Source: Bacillus spongiae (lineage in GTDB: Bacteria > Bacillota > Bacilli > Bacillales > Bacillaceae_K). From it: DNA of 64,000 nt. The notes under the pieces are model-generated. The model saw nothing but the letters and a program-made list of their open reading frames with translations, made no database searches and was not told the DNA's origin. The translations under genes were made by a program, and so were the position numbers. Where the stretch lies: contig NZ_JBBAXC010000001.1 in the NCBI RefSeq assembly GCF_037120725.1, forward strand, positions 1 through 64,000, read 5' to 3'. This document shows, piece after piece, positions 16,428 to 24,713 of the stretch (its first letter is position 1; every line of letters begins with the position of its first letter).

Positions 16428-16949
16428 ATGTCAGACAACCAACTATATGAATCTCATCCTCCCGAGGAACGAATTGAGGAGCAGATTGAAATACTTAAGA
16501 AACATGAGACATTCGTGTATGCTGGCTTTTGGATGAGATTGTGGGCATACGTGATCGATTTAATCGTAATATGGAGTATTAATGGTTTAGTTATTTATCC
16601 AATTTTTAGGCTATTTAATTTATCACTTGATAATACTAGTTTTTTTTCAGCGATTACAATTACAACGACCATTACGTTTTATGCGTATTTTGTGTTGATG
16701 ACAAAGTTTTTTCAACAAACGCTTGGGAAGATTATCTTTGGCTTAAAAGTAGAAACGATTGAAAGAAATAAGCTAGATTGGGCCACCGTATTATTTCGCG
16801 AGGTTTTTGGTCGCTACCTCTCGGTGACCATTTGGTTGCTGTATATTGTGATTGCTTTTACGAAGAGGAAGCAAGGAGTTCACGATCTGTTAGCAGATAC
16901 AACAGTAGTTCATGAAAGAAATGCGTACTTAATTCAAAAGCAAGCATAA
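16428..16949 (+). CDS. yteJ: RDD-family membrane protein YteJ
   Basis: The 173-residue protein has three predicted membrane helices (about 31-57, 70-98, 123-140). The family signature begins in GFWMRLWAYVIDLIVIW, where Arg, Asp and Asp give the family its name. The function of RDD proteins is largely unknown; some affect ion exchange. In B. subtilis the yteI(sppA)-yteJ operon serves lantibiotic resistance and YteJ inhibits SppA. The same operon order here supports that role. An aaggagg SD lies within the 13-base gap behind sppA. A strong terminator follows at 17056. Confidence 0.88.
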   Translation: MSDNQLYESHPPEERIEEQIEILKKHETFVYAGFWMRLWAYVIDLIVIWSINGLVIYPIFRLFNLSLDNTSFFSAITITTTITFYAYFVLMTKFFQQTLGKIIFGLKVETIERNKLDWATVLFREVFGRYLSVTIWLLYIVIAFTKRKQGVHDLLADTTVVHERNAYLIQKQA

Positions 16950-17055
16950 TTGTATGAGAAGCAGTGTCAATTTTCAAGCAATGAAGGTAGAATAATACAC
17001 TAATAAATAGCATTATGGTGGATAAAATGAAAAATAATTGAGATTGTAGATATTT

Positions 17056-17095
17056 ATGAAAGCACCTTTGTAGAAAGGTGCTTTCATTGTTGTTT
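17056..17095 (+). terminator. sppA-yteJ terminator
   Basis: A 14-bp stem atgaaagcaccttt/aaaggtgctttcat (17056-17069, 17074-17087) is followed by a T-rich stretch. Confidence 0.85.
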
Positions 17096-17568
17096 TTATT
17101 GAGTATTTACCACGGGGCTTTTCATTTATAATTAATGATTCCACTTTTTCTCCTTCTAAAGTAAATCTCATTTTACTATAAACTATTTTTTATTGAAGTG
17201 AGAGGAAGTTCAATTTGTCGACACTTCTTGAAAAGGCTTTCTCCTTTTCAAACTTCATCGTGTAAAGTAGGGGGAATATATACAAATCAATAGAGGTCAA
17301 CCCTTCGTTTATGCACCCTCCATGAAATATTTATTTTCGCTCAACATCTTCAAGTGTTTCATCCGGCTATTTTCATAAATCTGAAATAAAACCTTCCTGT
17401 TGTCATTCTGAATTAAAACTATGCACATTTGCCTACTGTCCAATTGAAACATACACCTGAATAGAAGAACTTTTGAACCCTTCTATTATTAAGCAATGGA
17501 TTTTTCATAAAGAAAGGTTTATTTGGATACTTATTCGTTCATAATGCTAGTTGAAGGAGGAGAATCTC
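17096..17568. other. 470-base stretch without a confident gene
   Basis: Apart from the small minus-strand frame at 17309-17452, I see no recognisable gene. An 8-bp inverted repeat aatagaag/cttctatt (17460-17467, 17480-17487) lacks a T run. The ytfI promoter must lie here, but no good hexamers stand out. Confidence 0.3.
17309..17452 (-). CDS. possible 47-residue protein or gene remnant
   Basis: An ATG at 17452 (minus strand) opens a 47-codon frame with a protein-like composition (for example NRKVLFQIYENSRMKHLKML). Upstream in frame the reading continues a few codons to a TAG. The start lacks a proper SD (only aggtgt, too close). It may be a very small gene, or the tail of a decayed one in an otherwise empty 600-base gap. 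Function is unknown. Confidence 0.25.
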   Translation of the reverse strand: MFQLDSRQMCIVLIQNDNRKVLFQIYENSRMKHLKMLSENKYFMEGA

Positions 17569-18267
17569 ATGGTTTGGATAGTCGGGATTGTGACATTCAT
17601 TTTTTTAGTTATTTTCGCGATCATTATGACAAAATTAACGATTTATATTTCCTTTTATCATGGGAATGATAATGATCATTTTTCCTTAACATTTCAAGCA
17701 TGGGGTGGATTAATTCGTTATAAAATCAATGTCCCACTCATTAAAATAGACGAGGATTCGGCCTCCATTGTTTTAAAAGAAGAAGTGGAAAATGAGAGTG
17801 GTAACGGTGATCAAACAAAAAATGAAGAAACAAATAAAATTACCCTAAAGGATTTTTTAGCAAGTTTCCACGATATGAAAGCCATATTAGAACATGTGAT
17901 TGGTTTTAATAAAATTGTAAAGTCGTTTTTAGCTAAAGTAAGGGTAAAAAATATAGAATGGCAGACTGTCATAGGGACAGGTGATGCTTCATCAACAGGT
18001 GTTGTGGTTGGAGGCATATGGAGTATGAAAAGTATCATTGTAAGCATAATTAGTAAGGCAATGAAACTACAATCCATGCCTATCATGACCGTTCACCCTT
18101 CTTTTCAAAGAATGATCATCCAAACGAAGTTTTCATGTATGATTCAATTTAGAATCGGACAAGCTATATTTGGAGGAATGAAGATTATTCGATATTGGAG
18201 AGGCGGAAAGGTACGGTTCAAGTCAAAGTCTTTGTCTATGCTTTCTGGGGAAAAGCATTCAGTATGA
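17569..18267 (+). CDS. ytfI: DUF2953 membrane protein YtfI
   Basis: The 232-residue protein has an N-terminal transmembrane helix (about residues 3-23, VWIVGIVTFIFLVIFAIIMT), then a soluble part and weakly hydrophobic segments near the C-terminus. It matches the YtfI family found in spore-formers, whose biochemical role is unknown. The start ATG 17569 lies behind aaggaggaga; the TTG at 17551 is part of the SD region. It is separated from ytfJ by 16 bases and is probably co-transcribed with it, as in B. subtilis. That association suggests a sporulation or germination role. Confidence 0.85.
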   Translation: MVWIVGIVTFIFLVIFAIIMTKLTIYISFYHGNDNDHFSLTFQAWGGLIRYKINVPLIKIDEDSASIVLKEEVENESGNGDQTKNEETNKITLKDFLASFHDMKAILEHVIGFNKIVKSFLAKVRVKNIEWQTVIGTGDASSTGVVVGGIWSMKSIIVSIISKAMKLQSMPIMTVHPSFQRMIIQTKFSCMIQFRIGQAIFGGMKIIRYWRGGKVRFKSKSLSMLSGEKHSV

Positions 18268-18283
18268 GTAAGGAGGAAGAACA

Positions 18284-18724
18284 ATGTCTGATCATCCAAT
18301 TGAAGGGTTAATGACCACAGCAATGGAAAGCTTAAAAGAGATGATCGATGTAAATACTATTATTGGAGACCCTGTTGAAACTCCAGATGGTAGTGTGATT
18401 TTGACTGTCTCAAAAGTCGGGTTTGGTTTTGCTGCTGGTGGAAGTGAATTTATAATTGATAGTAAAGGGGATAATAGTGGCCAAAGTAGTACTAAGCAGC
18501 CATTTGGTGGTGGAAGTGGAGGAGGAGTATCAATTACTCCAATTGCTTTTTTAATTGTAAACGCTAATGGAGTTCAAATGCTACACCTCGATGAAAACAC
18601 TCATTTATTAGAAAGAATTTTAGACTTAGCTCCTGGAGTAGTTGAAAAGATTCAGGGAATGATGTCGAAAGACGATGGAAAGAAAAAGCAACATGATGAA
18701 AAAAAGCAAGATATTGATTTATAA
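18284..18724 (+). CDS. ytfJ: sporulation protein YtfJ (GerW family)
   Basis: The 146-residue protein begins SDHPIEGLMTTAMESLKEMI, the hallmark of the YtfJ/GerW family. It continues with the conserved DVNTIIGDPVETPDGSVIL and VSKVGFGFAAGGSEF blocks, a glycine-rich linker (about residues 73-85) and a charged Lys-rich tail. In B. subtilis GerW is made in the forespore and is needed for normal germination. aaggagg precedes the start. The gene ends at a strong terminator and forms an operon with ytfI. Confidence 0.9.
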   Translation: MSDHPIEGLMTTAMESLKEMIDVNTIIGDPVETPDGSVILTVSKVGFGFAAGGSEFIIDSKGDNSGQSSTKQPFGGGSGGGVSITPIAFLIVNANGVQMLHLDENTHLLERILDLAPGVVEKIQGMMSKDDGKKKQHDEKKQDIDL

Positions 18725-18732
18725 AGCCAATG

Positions 18733-18761
18733 GGTTCTCGTATGATAAGAGAACCTTTTTT
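18733..18761 (+). terminator. ytfIJ terminator
   Basis: ggttctc/gagaacc (18733-18739, 18749-18755) is followed by six T. Confidence 0.9.
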
Positions 18762-18907
18762 ATGGGTAAAAGTTAAAAGGTGAAATAAATTGTATAGTCT
18801 ACCTAATGTCGTATTCAACATCTGTACGGTTTTTGTTCAAAATATTTGCAGAATGATATTTCTTTTCAGTAATATAGGAGGTGAACAAAAAACAAGGAGG
18901 TTTTTTT

Positions 18908-19408
18908 ATGGCGAATATTACGTTTAAAGGAAATCAAGTTACATTACTTGGAAATGAAGTGAAAGTAGGAGACAAAGCTCCGAATTTTACAGTTTTAGCG
19001 AATGATTTATCTCCCGTTACTTTAAGTGATTCAAACGGAAAAACTCGAATTATTTCTGTTATTCCATCTATCGATACAGGGGTTTGTGATGCTCAAACAC
19101 GTCGATTTAATGAAGAAGCATCAAAACTTGAAAATGTTCAAGTATTAACCATTTCAATGGATTTGCCTTTTGCCCAAAAACGTTGGTGTGCTGCGAATGG
19201 ACTTGAAAATGTTCAAGTGCTGTCCGACCACAGGGAAGTTTCTTTTGGGGAAGCTTACGGCGTACACATAAAAGAGCTTCGTTTATTAGCTAGAGCAGTG
19301 TTTGTCATTGATGAAAAGGATGTCGTTCAATACGTCGAATATGTTAGTGAAGCAACAGACCATCCAAAGTATGATGCAGCCATTCAAGTAGCAAAAAGTA
19401 CGATCTAA
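18908..19408 (+). CDS. tpx: thiol peroxidase Tpx
   Basis: This 166-residue atypical 2-Cys peroxiredoxin reduces hydrogen and alkyl peroxides with thioredoxin. The peroxidatic Cys60 is in [15 protein letters not shown] and the resolving Cys94 in KRWCAANGL; both are at the classical positions. I chose ATG 18908 behind aaggaggttttttt. An upstream GTG at 18881 also has an aggagg before it, but would add nine residues absent from the family. The gene is monocistronic, with a terminator at 19446. Confidence 0.96.
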   Translation: MANITFKGNQVTLLGNEVKVGDKAPNFTVLANDLSPVTLSDSNGKTRIISVIPSIDTGVCDAQTRRFNEEASKLENVQVLTISMDLPFAQKRWCAANGLENVQVLSDHREVSFGEAYGVHIKELRLLARAVFVIDEKDVVQYVEYVSEATDHPKYDAAIQVAKSTI

Positions 19409-19445
19409 TAATTTTCTACATAATGAAAATGTCATCATTCCTAAA

Positions 19446-19468
19446 ACTCCGGCTTGTACGGGGTTTTT
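19446..19468 (+). terminator. tpx terminator
   Basis: A 6-bp stem actccg/cggggt (one G-U) is flanked by aaa and ttttt. Confidence 0.65.
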
Positions 19469-19535
19469 CTTTGACTATTTTAAGATGACATGTAAAATAA
19501 TAGTTTAGAATGAGAATGGAAAAGAGGGGAAGATA

Positions 19536-20522
19536 ATGACATCTTCATCAGTGGAATCATTATTTAATGTTTTAGACGAAACGGCACTTATCTTACAGGA
19601 AGAGCTGTCGATAACATATTTAGAAGCAATTGCTGAAACAGCAGAAAACCTATTTCAAGACGGGATTCTTCAAGATGAATTAAGTGACATTTCGAAAAAA
19701 AGAATAACAAAGAAATATCAAGAAGTAAATTTAGAAAAATTTCATACAGAGGAAATTAGAAAAGCCTATCAACTTTCAATTCTAAAAGGCATGAAAGAAA
19801 ATGTTCAACAGAATCATCAAATGACACCAGATTCAATTGGTTTAATGATGAGTTACTTAATCGGAAAATTTTTAAGTGAACATCGTTCTTTTTCCGTTCT
19901 TGACCCTGCTGTAGGAACTGGAAATTTACTTTCAACTATTATAAATGGTTTATCACCAAAGGAAATATCGGCAATTGGTATTGATGTCGATGATTTATTA
20001 ATTAAACTAGCTTTTTCTGGTGCAAACTTGCAAAAGCAGCAAGTACAGTTTTTTAATCAGGATTCACTAGAAGCGCTATTTGTTGACCCTGTAAATGCGG
20101 TTGTATGTGACTTACCGGTAGGATATTATCCAAATGATATTCGTGCATCTGAATATGAACTAGGTTTGAAAAGTGGTCATTCTTATGCCCACCATTTATT
20201 CATTGAACAAAGTGTTCAGCACACGTTACCAGGAGGCTATTTGTTTTTCTTAATTCCTAACGGACTATTCTCCTCGCAATATTCAGAACAGCTACACACA
20301 TATTTACAAAAGCATGTACATATACAAGGGGTTTTACAACTCCCTCTTTCAATGTTTAAAAGTGAACAAACGGCAAAGAGTATTCTTATCATGCAAAAGA
20401 AAGCAGAGGGTGTGAAGCCCCCTAAACAAATACTTCTAGTCGATCTTCCAAAACTATCTAACCATCAAGCGATGGAAAATATTCTTGTGAAAATTGATCA
20501 ATGGTTCAAGGAGTATAAATAA
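19536..20522 (+). CDS. ytxK: class I SAM-dependent methyltransferase-like protein YtxK
   Basis: The 328-residue protein has an N-terminal helical region (1-95) and a methyltransferase fold resembling N6-adenine DNA methylases. The SAM-binding motif is in VLDPAVGTGNLLSTI (about residues 121-135). The catalytic NPPY-type motif is replaced by DLPVGYYP (about 190-197), so true adenine methylation is doubtful. In B. subtilis ytxK precedes ackA, as here, and sits near competence-regulated genes. The substrate is unknown. gagggga precedes the start. The gene is followed by its own terminator, so ackA is separately transcribed. Confidence 0.88.
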   Translation: MTSSSVESLFNVLDETALILQEELSITYLEAIAETAENLFQDGILQDELSDISKKRITKKYQEVNLEKFHTEEIRKAYQLSILKGMKENVQQNHQMTPDSIGLMMSYLIGKFLSEHRSFSVLDPAVGTGNLLSTIINGLSPKEISAIGIDVDDLLIKLAFSGANLQKQQVQFFNQDSLEALFVDPVNAVVCDLPVGYYPNDIRASEYELGLKSGHSYAHHLFIEQSVQHTLPGGYLFFLIPNGLFSSQYSEQLHTYLQKHVHIQGVLQLPLSMFKSEQTAKSILIMQKKAEGVKPPKQILLVDLPKLSNHQAMENILVKIDQWFKEYK

Positions 20523-20536
20523 GCAGGAAAATAATG

Positions 20537-20570
20537 AAAAAACTACTCAATAGGGATGAGTAGTTTTTTT
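20537..20570 (+). terminator. ytxK terminator
   Basis: A 13-bp stem aaaaaactactca/tgagtagtttttt (20537-20549, 20557-20569) ends in the T run. Confidence 0.9.
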
Positions 20571-20635
20571 GTTGAAAATAGAAAAAAAGGAAAAAAATAT
20601 CATTCTTAATAATCTGAATACATTTTATTTTTAAT

Positions 20636-20649
20636 TGAAAACGATACCA
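20636..20649 (+). promoter_or_regulatory. cre site upstream of ackA
   Basis: TGAAAACGATACCA fits the CcpA operator pattern at 13 of 14 positions. Its centre is about 56 bases before the start predicted from the promoter at 20663. That equals the activating position known for ackA in B. subtilis. Confidence 0.65.
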
Positions 20650-20662
20650 AACAAAGTAGTAG

Positions 20663-20691
20663 TTGAAAATGAGCGTATACAGTGATTAAAT
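20663..20691 (+). promoter_or_regulatory. ackA promoter
   Basis: TTGAAA (20663-20668), a 17-base spacer and TTAAAT (20686-20691). The weak -10 fits a promoter that needs an activator. Confidence 0.5.
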
Positions 20692-20775
20692 GAAAAATTG
20701 AGAGATAGAATTGTGCAGGAATGAACAGACTATTCGAGAATACGTTAGTTATAAATAGAAGGAGCGGAATTACAC

Positions 20776-21963
20776 ATGGCAAAGGTTATTGCAATCAATG
20801 CAGGAAGTTCATCTTTAAAATTCCAATTATTTGAAATGCCTGAAGAAAAGGTTATTACAAAAGGAATCATAGAACGTATTGGATTAAAAGATTCCATTTT
20901 TACAATTTCCGTTAATGAAGAAAAGCAAAAAGAAGTAACAGATATTCCAAACCATGAAGTAGCAGTTAAAATGCTATTAAATAAATTAACAAGTACTGGA
21001 ATTATTGAGTCGCTTGATGAGATAGAAGGGATTGGACATCGTGTAGTACACGGAGGAGAAGTATTTAGTGATTCTGCCATCATTACAGACGAAGTGTTAA
21101 TGAAAATTGAAGAATTATCTGATTTGGCTCCTTTACACAATCCAGCAAACATTACAGGTATTCGGGCCTTCCAACAAGTATTACCTAATGTCCCTGCAGT
21201 AGCAGTATTTGATACAGCATTTCACCAAACAATGCCAGAAAGCTCGTATTTATATAGTCTCCCTTACGAATATTACAAAGAATTTGGTATTCGTAAGTAT
21301 GGTTTCCACGGAACGTCTCATAAATATGTTTCGCAACGTGCAGCTGAAATGCTAGGTCGTCCAATTGAACAACTTCGCTTAATTTCTTGTCACCTTGGAA
21401 ATGGGGCAAGTATTGCAGCCATTGAAGGTGGAAAATCGATTGATACATCTATGGGATTCACTCCACTTGCTGGAGTAACAATGGGAACGCGCTCAGGGAA
21501 TATTGACCCTGCTTTAATTCCATTTATTATGGATAAAACAGGGAAGTCAGCAGATGAAGTATTAGATGTATTAAATAAAAAATCTGGAATGCTAGGAGTT
21601 TCTGGATTTTCTAGTGATTTACGTGATATTGAAGTAGAATCTGAGCAAGGAAATGAGCGTGCCGAGCTTGCTTTAGAGGTATTTGGAAATCGTATCCATA
21701 AATATATTGGTTCTTATGCTGCTAGAATGTACGGAGTAGATGCGATTATTTTCACAGCAGGAATTGGAGAAAATAGTGATGTAATTCGTGAACGTGTATT
21801 AAAAGGACTAGAGTTTATGGGCGTATATTGGGATCCATCTCGTAATAAGGTCCGCGGTGCGGAAACTTTTATTAACTATCCTCACTCACCTGTTAAAGTT
21901 TTAATTATTCCAACCGATGAAGAAGTAATGATAGCGCGTGATGTTACACGTTTATCTCACTAA
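20776..21963 (+). CDS. ackA: acetate kinase
   Basis: This 395-residue sugar-kinase-fold enzyme converts acetyl phosphate and ADP to acetate and ATP, the last step of overflow metabolism. Visible are the N-terminal [18 protein letters not shown], the GHRVVHGG motif, the catalytic DTAFHQTMP and [15 protein letters not shown] segments, and the phosphate-2 region [12 protein letters not shown]. The length is normal. aaggagc lies upstream of ATG 20776. A cre site at the activating position suggests stimulation by CcpA on glucose. The gene has its own terminator. Confidence 0.98.
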   Translation: MAKVIAINAGSSSLKFQLFEMPEEKVITKGIIERIGLKDSIFTISVNEEKQKEVTDIPNHEVAVKMLLNKLTSTGIIESLDEIEGIGHRVVHGGEVFSDSAIITDEVLMKIEELSDLAPLHNPANITGIRAFQQVLPNVPAVAVFDTAFHQTMPESSYLYSLPYEYYKEFGIRKYGFHGTSHKYVSQRAAEMLGRPIEQLRLISCHLGNGASIAAIEGGKSIDTSMGFTPLAGVTMGTRSGNIDPALIPFIMDKTGKSADEVLDVLNKKSGMLGVSGFSSDLRDIEVESEQGNERAELALEVFGNRIHKYIGSYAARMYGVDAIIFTAGIGENSDVIRERVLKGLEFMGVYWDPSRNKVRGAETFINYPHSPVKVLIIPTDEEVMIARDVTRLSH

Positions 21964-21968
21964 TTGAC

Positions 21969-22007
21969 AAAACCTTCTCTTTATTATTTAGGGAAGGTTT
22001 TATTTTT
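21969..22007 (+). terminator. ackA terminator
   Basis: A 9-bp stem aaaaccttc/gaaggtttt (21969-21977, 21993-22001) is followed by ATTTTT. Confidence 0.9.
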
Positions 22008-22083
22008 GACTGAATTGTTTAATAGGGTGAAGTACATAGATATGGTATACTTTACAGTAAATAATAGGAATGGGGGAGTTGGT

Positions 22084-22938
22084 TTGAGTTATTCGGAACG
22101 TGAAGAAAGCATACTAGAAGAGTTAGAACGTTGGAAATCTAAGCTTTATAGTTATGAAACAAATGATTTAGAGAATACATACGATAAGTGGATCGAAGCT
22201 GCTTTTTCTTCATTGCCTGACGAAGTCAATGAAAAGATTTTTCAAAATTTAGATACTTTTCTTTTTCATCTTCACTCCCTTTTGCAAGGATCTCAAATGC
22301 AAAATGATGCAAGAGAAAGCATTCTTGCAACTGCGAGAGTTTTTCAAGATAACATTGCGGTAGTTGAAGACTTGCGAAATTTAACGATTGACCAGCTCCA
22401 TTATATAGCTGAACAGCATGCAGGAAGGCATCGAATGTATTCCTTTATTCAGGGAGGAATAACTGGAACTGGAGGCTTCGTAGCGCTTGGAGCAGATTTT
22501 CCTGCGATAGCTGTTATCAACCTTCGAAGTATCCAGCTTATATCAATGTCCTACGGGTATGATGTACAAACCCCTTATGAAATGATGACATCACTAAAAG
22601 TGTTTCATGCAGCAACCCTTCCTAGTCGTTTAAAAGCCTATGGCTGGGAGGAATTAATTACTGATTTGAATAAAAAAGAAACATACTTTTTTGAAGAAAA
22701 TGATACGCTAACAGATCATTCTTGGCTTGAAGGGCCTATAAAGCAGTTAATGAAAGGGTTAGCTATTTCTATGTTTCGGAAGAAAAGGTGGTCAGGATTG
22801 CCTTTACTGAGTATGGCAATCGGAGCGGGCGTTAATTACCAATTAAGCCGTAAGGTGACAGATTTTGCAGAAAAATATTATCAATATCGCTATTTGCATG
22901 AAAAACAAATGGTATTGAACAACTCAGTAGAAGAATAA
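22084..22938 (+). CDS. EcsC-family protein
   Basis: The protein has 284 residues from TTG 22084, chosen because gggggag lies 5 to 7 bases upstream. The frame upstream runs through the ackA terminator and is not coding. The EcsC-family core is seen in GITGTGGFVALGADFPAIAVINLRSI and the following helices (about 135-260), with hydrophobic stretches suggesting membrane association. EcsC itself is linked to the EcsAB transporter and intramembrane proteolysis, but this stand-alone paralogue next to ackA has no known role. Confidence 0.8.
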   Translation: MSYSEREESILEELERWKSKLYSYETNDLENTYDKWIEAAFSSLPDEVNEKIFQNLDTFLFHLHSLLQGSQMQNDARESILATARVFQDNIAVVEDLRNLTIDQLHYIAEQHAGRHRMYSFIQGGITGTGGFVALGADFPAIAVINLRSIQLISMSYGYDVQTPYEMMTSLKVFHAATLPSRLKAYGWEELITDLNKKETYFFEENDTLTDHSWLEGPIKQLMKGLAISMFRKKRWSGLPLLSMAIGAGVNYQLSRKVTDFAEKYYQYRYLHEKQMVLNNSVEE

Positions 22939-23110
22939 CGTTTTATAATAAGGAGATTGAGTGATATAAGAATAATGGAATTTTTCCTAATTCAGGTTGG
23001 AGTATTCGGGGTATATCTTATTCCATGAATTCGGCAGCTACTCTTTCTTGTTTTAATAAAATTATGGAAAAAGTGAAAAGTTGAACTTTTCAAGTTTAAA
23101 TAGATGAAAT

Positions 23111-23147
23111 CAGCCAAGATTCCATCATTGGAAATTGGCTGTTTTTA
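23111..23147 (+). terminator. terminator after the EcsC-like gene
   Basis: cagccaa/ttggctg (23111-23117, 23135-23141) has an inner ttcca/tggaa pairing and a TTTTT tail. It also overlaps the end of the convergent gene at 23145. Confidence 0.75.
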
Positions 23148-23456
23148 TTTATCTGTTATAAGTGGTTGGGTTCTATACCATAGCCATAAATCATTAATTT
23201 TAGAAGCTAGTTCTGCAATCTCCTCGTTAAGTTGACATGATTTTTCGAATTCATCTTCGTTTGATAGAGCTTCTTGCTTTTCATTAATGTTTATTTCAAT
23301 CGCTTTAATTAATTCCGGTATATTTCCACGACACTTCTCCCAAAAACTTAAAATACTTTGCTGCTCTTTAGATGAATAGTGTGAAAGGATAATTTCTTGA
23401 TTAGGAAGATTTATTTTTAAGCGAGGGTTGTAAGTAAATAGAAAAGATATATTCAT
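23145..23456 (-). CDS. hypothetical 103-residue protein
   Basis: I do not recognise this protein. It has no signal peptide or membrane helix. It begins MNISFLFTYNPRLKINLPNQ, then has a helical, Glu/Lys-rich middle (about 45-90) that could form a coiled coil, and ends WLWYRTQPLITDK. A strong aaggaggcg SD 7 bases before the start argues that it is expressed. It stands alone on the minus strand, convergent with the EcsC-like gene. The universal stress gene lies upstream in the same direction with its own terminator. Confidence 0.65.
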   Translation of the reverse strand: MNISFLFTYNPRLKINLPNQEIILSHYSSKEQQSILSFWEKCRGNIPELIKAIEININEKQEALSNEDEFEKSCQLNEEIAELASKINDLWLWYRTQPLITDK

Positions 23457-23583
23457 TCTTATCGCCTCCTTCTTTATTGTAAATCAGCCCTCATGTAAGA
23501 GACAATAAAAAGATGTTAACTTAAGTAGTTTTGGAAAAGAAAGCGACTTAATAAGTTTTTACATAATTGGAATTAGGTAAGGT

Positions 23584-23619
23584 AAAGAAGGTAATCTCCT
23601 TAAGGAGATTACCTTCTTT
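23584..23619 (-). terminator. terminator of the universal stress gene (perfect palindrome)
   Basis: A 36-base perfect inverted repeat (18-base arms) includes aaagaaggtaatctcc and its complement. It lies just after the stop of the minus-strand gene at 23629 and could act in both directions. Confidence 0.8.
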
Positions 23620-23628
23620 ATATCATAA

Positions 23629-24075
23629 TTAATCCTTTTTAGTTCGAACGACAAGCACATCGCATGTTGCAGAGCGGGTAATATGCTCGGACACACTACC
23701 GATGAAAAACCGTTCTACTGCATTCAAACCTGTTGCGCCACAAACGATTAAGTCAGCTTCTACTTTTTTTGTTGCATCTCTAGAAATAATAACTTTTGGG
23801 GAACCATAGTCAATTAAGGTGTGAACTTTTCTAACTCCTGCTTCGTTCGCCTCATTTTCGTATTCACCTAACAATTCTTGTGCAAATCTCTCAGCTCTTT
23901 GTCCTACAGTTTGATCATAAGCTTCTACTGTAGCAAAACTCCTTGTGTCAATGACATGAATTAAAGTCAAGCTTGCATCGTTGCGCTTGGCAATTTCAAT
24001 ACTTTTTTTAAATGCCCACTCAGCTTCTTGTGAACCGTCAACAGCTACTAAAATATTTTCGTATGATAAGTTCAT
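23629..24075 (-). CDS. universal stress protein, UspA family
   Basis: The 148-residue single UspA domain contains the ATP-binding pattern G-x2-G-x9-G-(S/T) in GATGLNAVERFFIGSVSEHI (about residues 115-134). The N-terminal strand NILVAVDGSQEAEWAF carries the nucleotide-contacting Asp. It probably binds ATP as a dimer and serves in stress or energy limitation. The exact target is unknown, and several paralogues exist in Bacillus. The start is preceded by gggggagg. It is a single gene with a palindromic terminator. Confidence 0.9.
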   Translation of the reverse strand: MNLSYENILVAVDGSQEAEWAFKKSIEIAKRNDASLTLIHVIDTRSFATVEAYDQTVGQRAERFAQELLGEYENEANEAGVRKVHTLIDYGSPKVIISRDATKKVEADLIVCGATGLNAVERFFIGSVSEHITRSATCDVLVVRTKKD

Positions 24076-24180
24076 TCTTTACCTCCCCCTTTGCTTTCAT
24101 TTTACTATATTTTACCTAGAATATCTGTTAACAAATTTCGAAAAATAAATACTGTTCTTCACATTGATTAAGGGAGGAAA

Positions 24181-24351
24181 ATGTCAATGAAAAAAGATCG
24201 AAAAGATAACATTACATTTGAAGAAAATGCTGTCAATCAAGTGAGCCAGCAAATTATGAATTCTTATACGAGTGGGGCAGTAGGCGGACCTATTGTAAAC
24301 CTAGAACAAGATAGTCAAGATGAGATAGAGGATGGAGAAAAATACGAATAA
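24181..24351 (+). CDS. hypothetical small acidic protein (56 residues)
   Basis: An ATG at 24181 with gggagg 4 to 5 bases upstream opens a 56-codon frame ending before a strong terminator. The protein starts MSMKKDRKDNITFEENAVN, continues QVSQQIMNSYTSGAVGGPIV and has an acidic tail. It vaguely recalls short DUF4025/YozQ-type Bacillus proteins, but the resemblance is weak. A good SD, its own terminator and sound codon use support a real gene. It is divergent from the universal stress gene. Confidence 0.65.
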   Translation: MSMKKDRKDNITFEENAVNQVSQQIMNSYTSGAVGGPIVNLEQDSQDEIEDGEKYE

Positions 24352-24364
24352 TTAGTCCCTTTGG

Positions 24365-24398
24365 AAAACATCATGCCAATAAGGCATGATGTTTTTTG
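24365..24398 (+). terminator. terminator of the small gene at 24181
   Basis: aacatcatgcc/ggcatgatgtt (24367-24377, 24383-24393) ends in TTTTTT. Confidence 0.9.
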
Positions 24399-24596
24399 AA
24401 TATAATAAAATTATTTTAAAAAATATCCTTGTTTTTAACATAAAAGAAGAATTTTGAAAACTATATCCTCATATCGCATATAATATATTGATCTAAACAA
24501 CATCGATGACAAAGTAAAGTTTCTCTCTGAAAATTTATTAAGTGAATAATAAAATTAGCTCATTAATAAAGATATTTTTTGTGGAATTTGTTAAAA
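24399..24596. other. AT-rich region before ald
   Basis: No gene or strong structure is seen in this roughly 200-base stretch. It precedes the cre site and promoter of ald. Confidence 0.4.
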
Positions 24597-24610
24597 TGTA
24601 AGTGCTTACA
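24597..24610 (+). promoter_or_regulatory. palindromic cre-like site upstream of ald
   Basis: TGTAAGTGCTTACA is a perfect palindrome (extended aaatgtaag/cttacattt). It fits the CcpA operator at all positions except that the central CG is TG. It lies 104 bases before the start codon. Confidence 0.55.
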
Positions 24611-24644
24611 TTTTTAGAAGTAAATTAATATTCCAATCTTTAAA

Positions 24645-24667
24645 CCATAATGGTATAGTAATTATGG
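24645..24667 (+). promoter_or_regulatory. inverted repeat around the possible -10 of ald
   Basis: CCATAAT (24645-24651) and ATTATGG (24661-24667) flank ggtatagta, which holds a possible -10 TATAGT. This is a candidate operator for an Ald regulator; B. subtilis ald is controlled by AldR. The -35 is poor. Confidence 0.4.
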
Positions 24668-24713
24668 AATTTTCCGTTTTTGAAGACAGATAGAATATTA
24701 GGAGGTTACGTGT

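Noticed and set aside
21964-22083. N-terminal extension of the EcsC-like protein
   Set aside because: It covers the ackA terminator; the SD gggggag supports TTG 22084.
23584-23619. 36-base perfect palindrome considered as an attachment site or operator
   Set aside because: It lies directly behind the stop of the minus-strand stress gene and behaves as a terminator; no mobile element is near.
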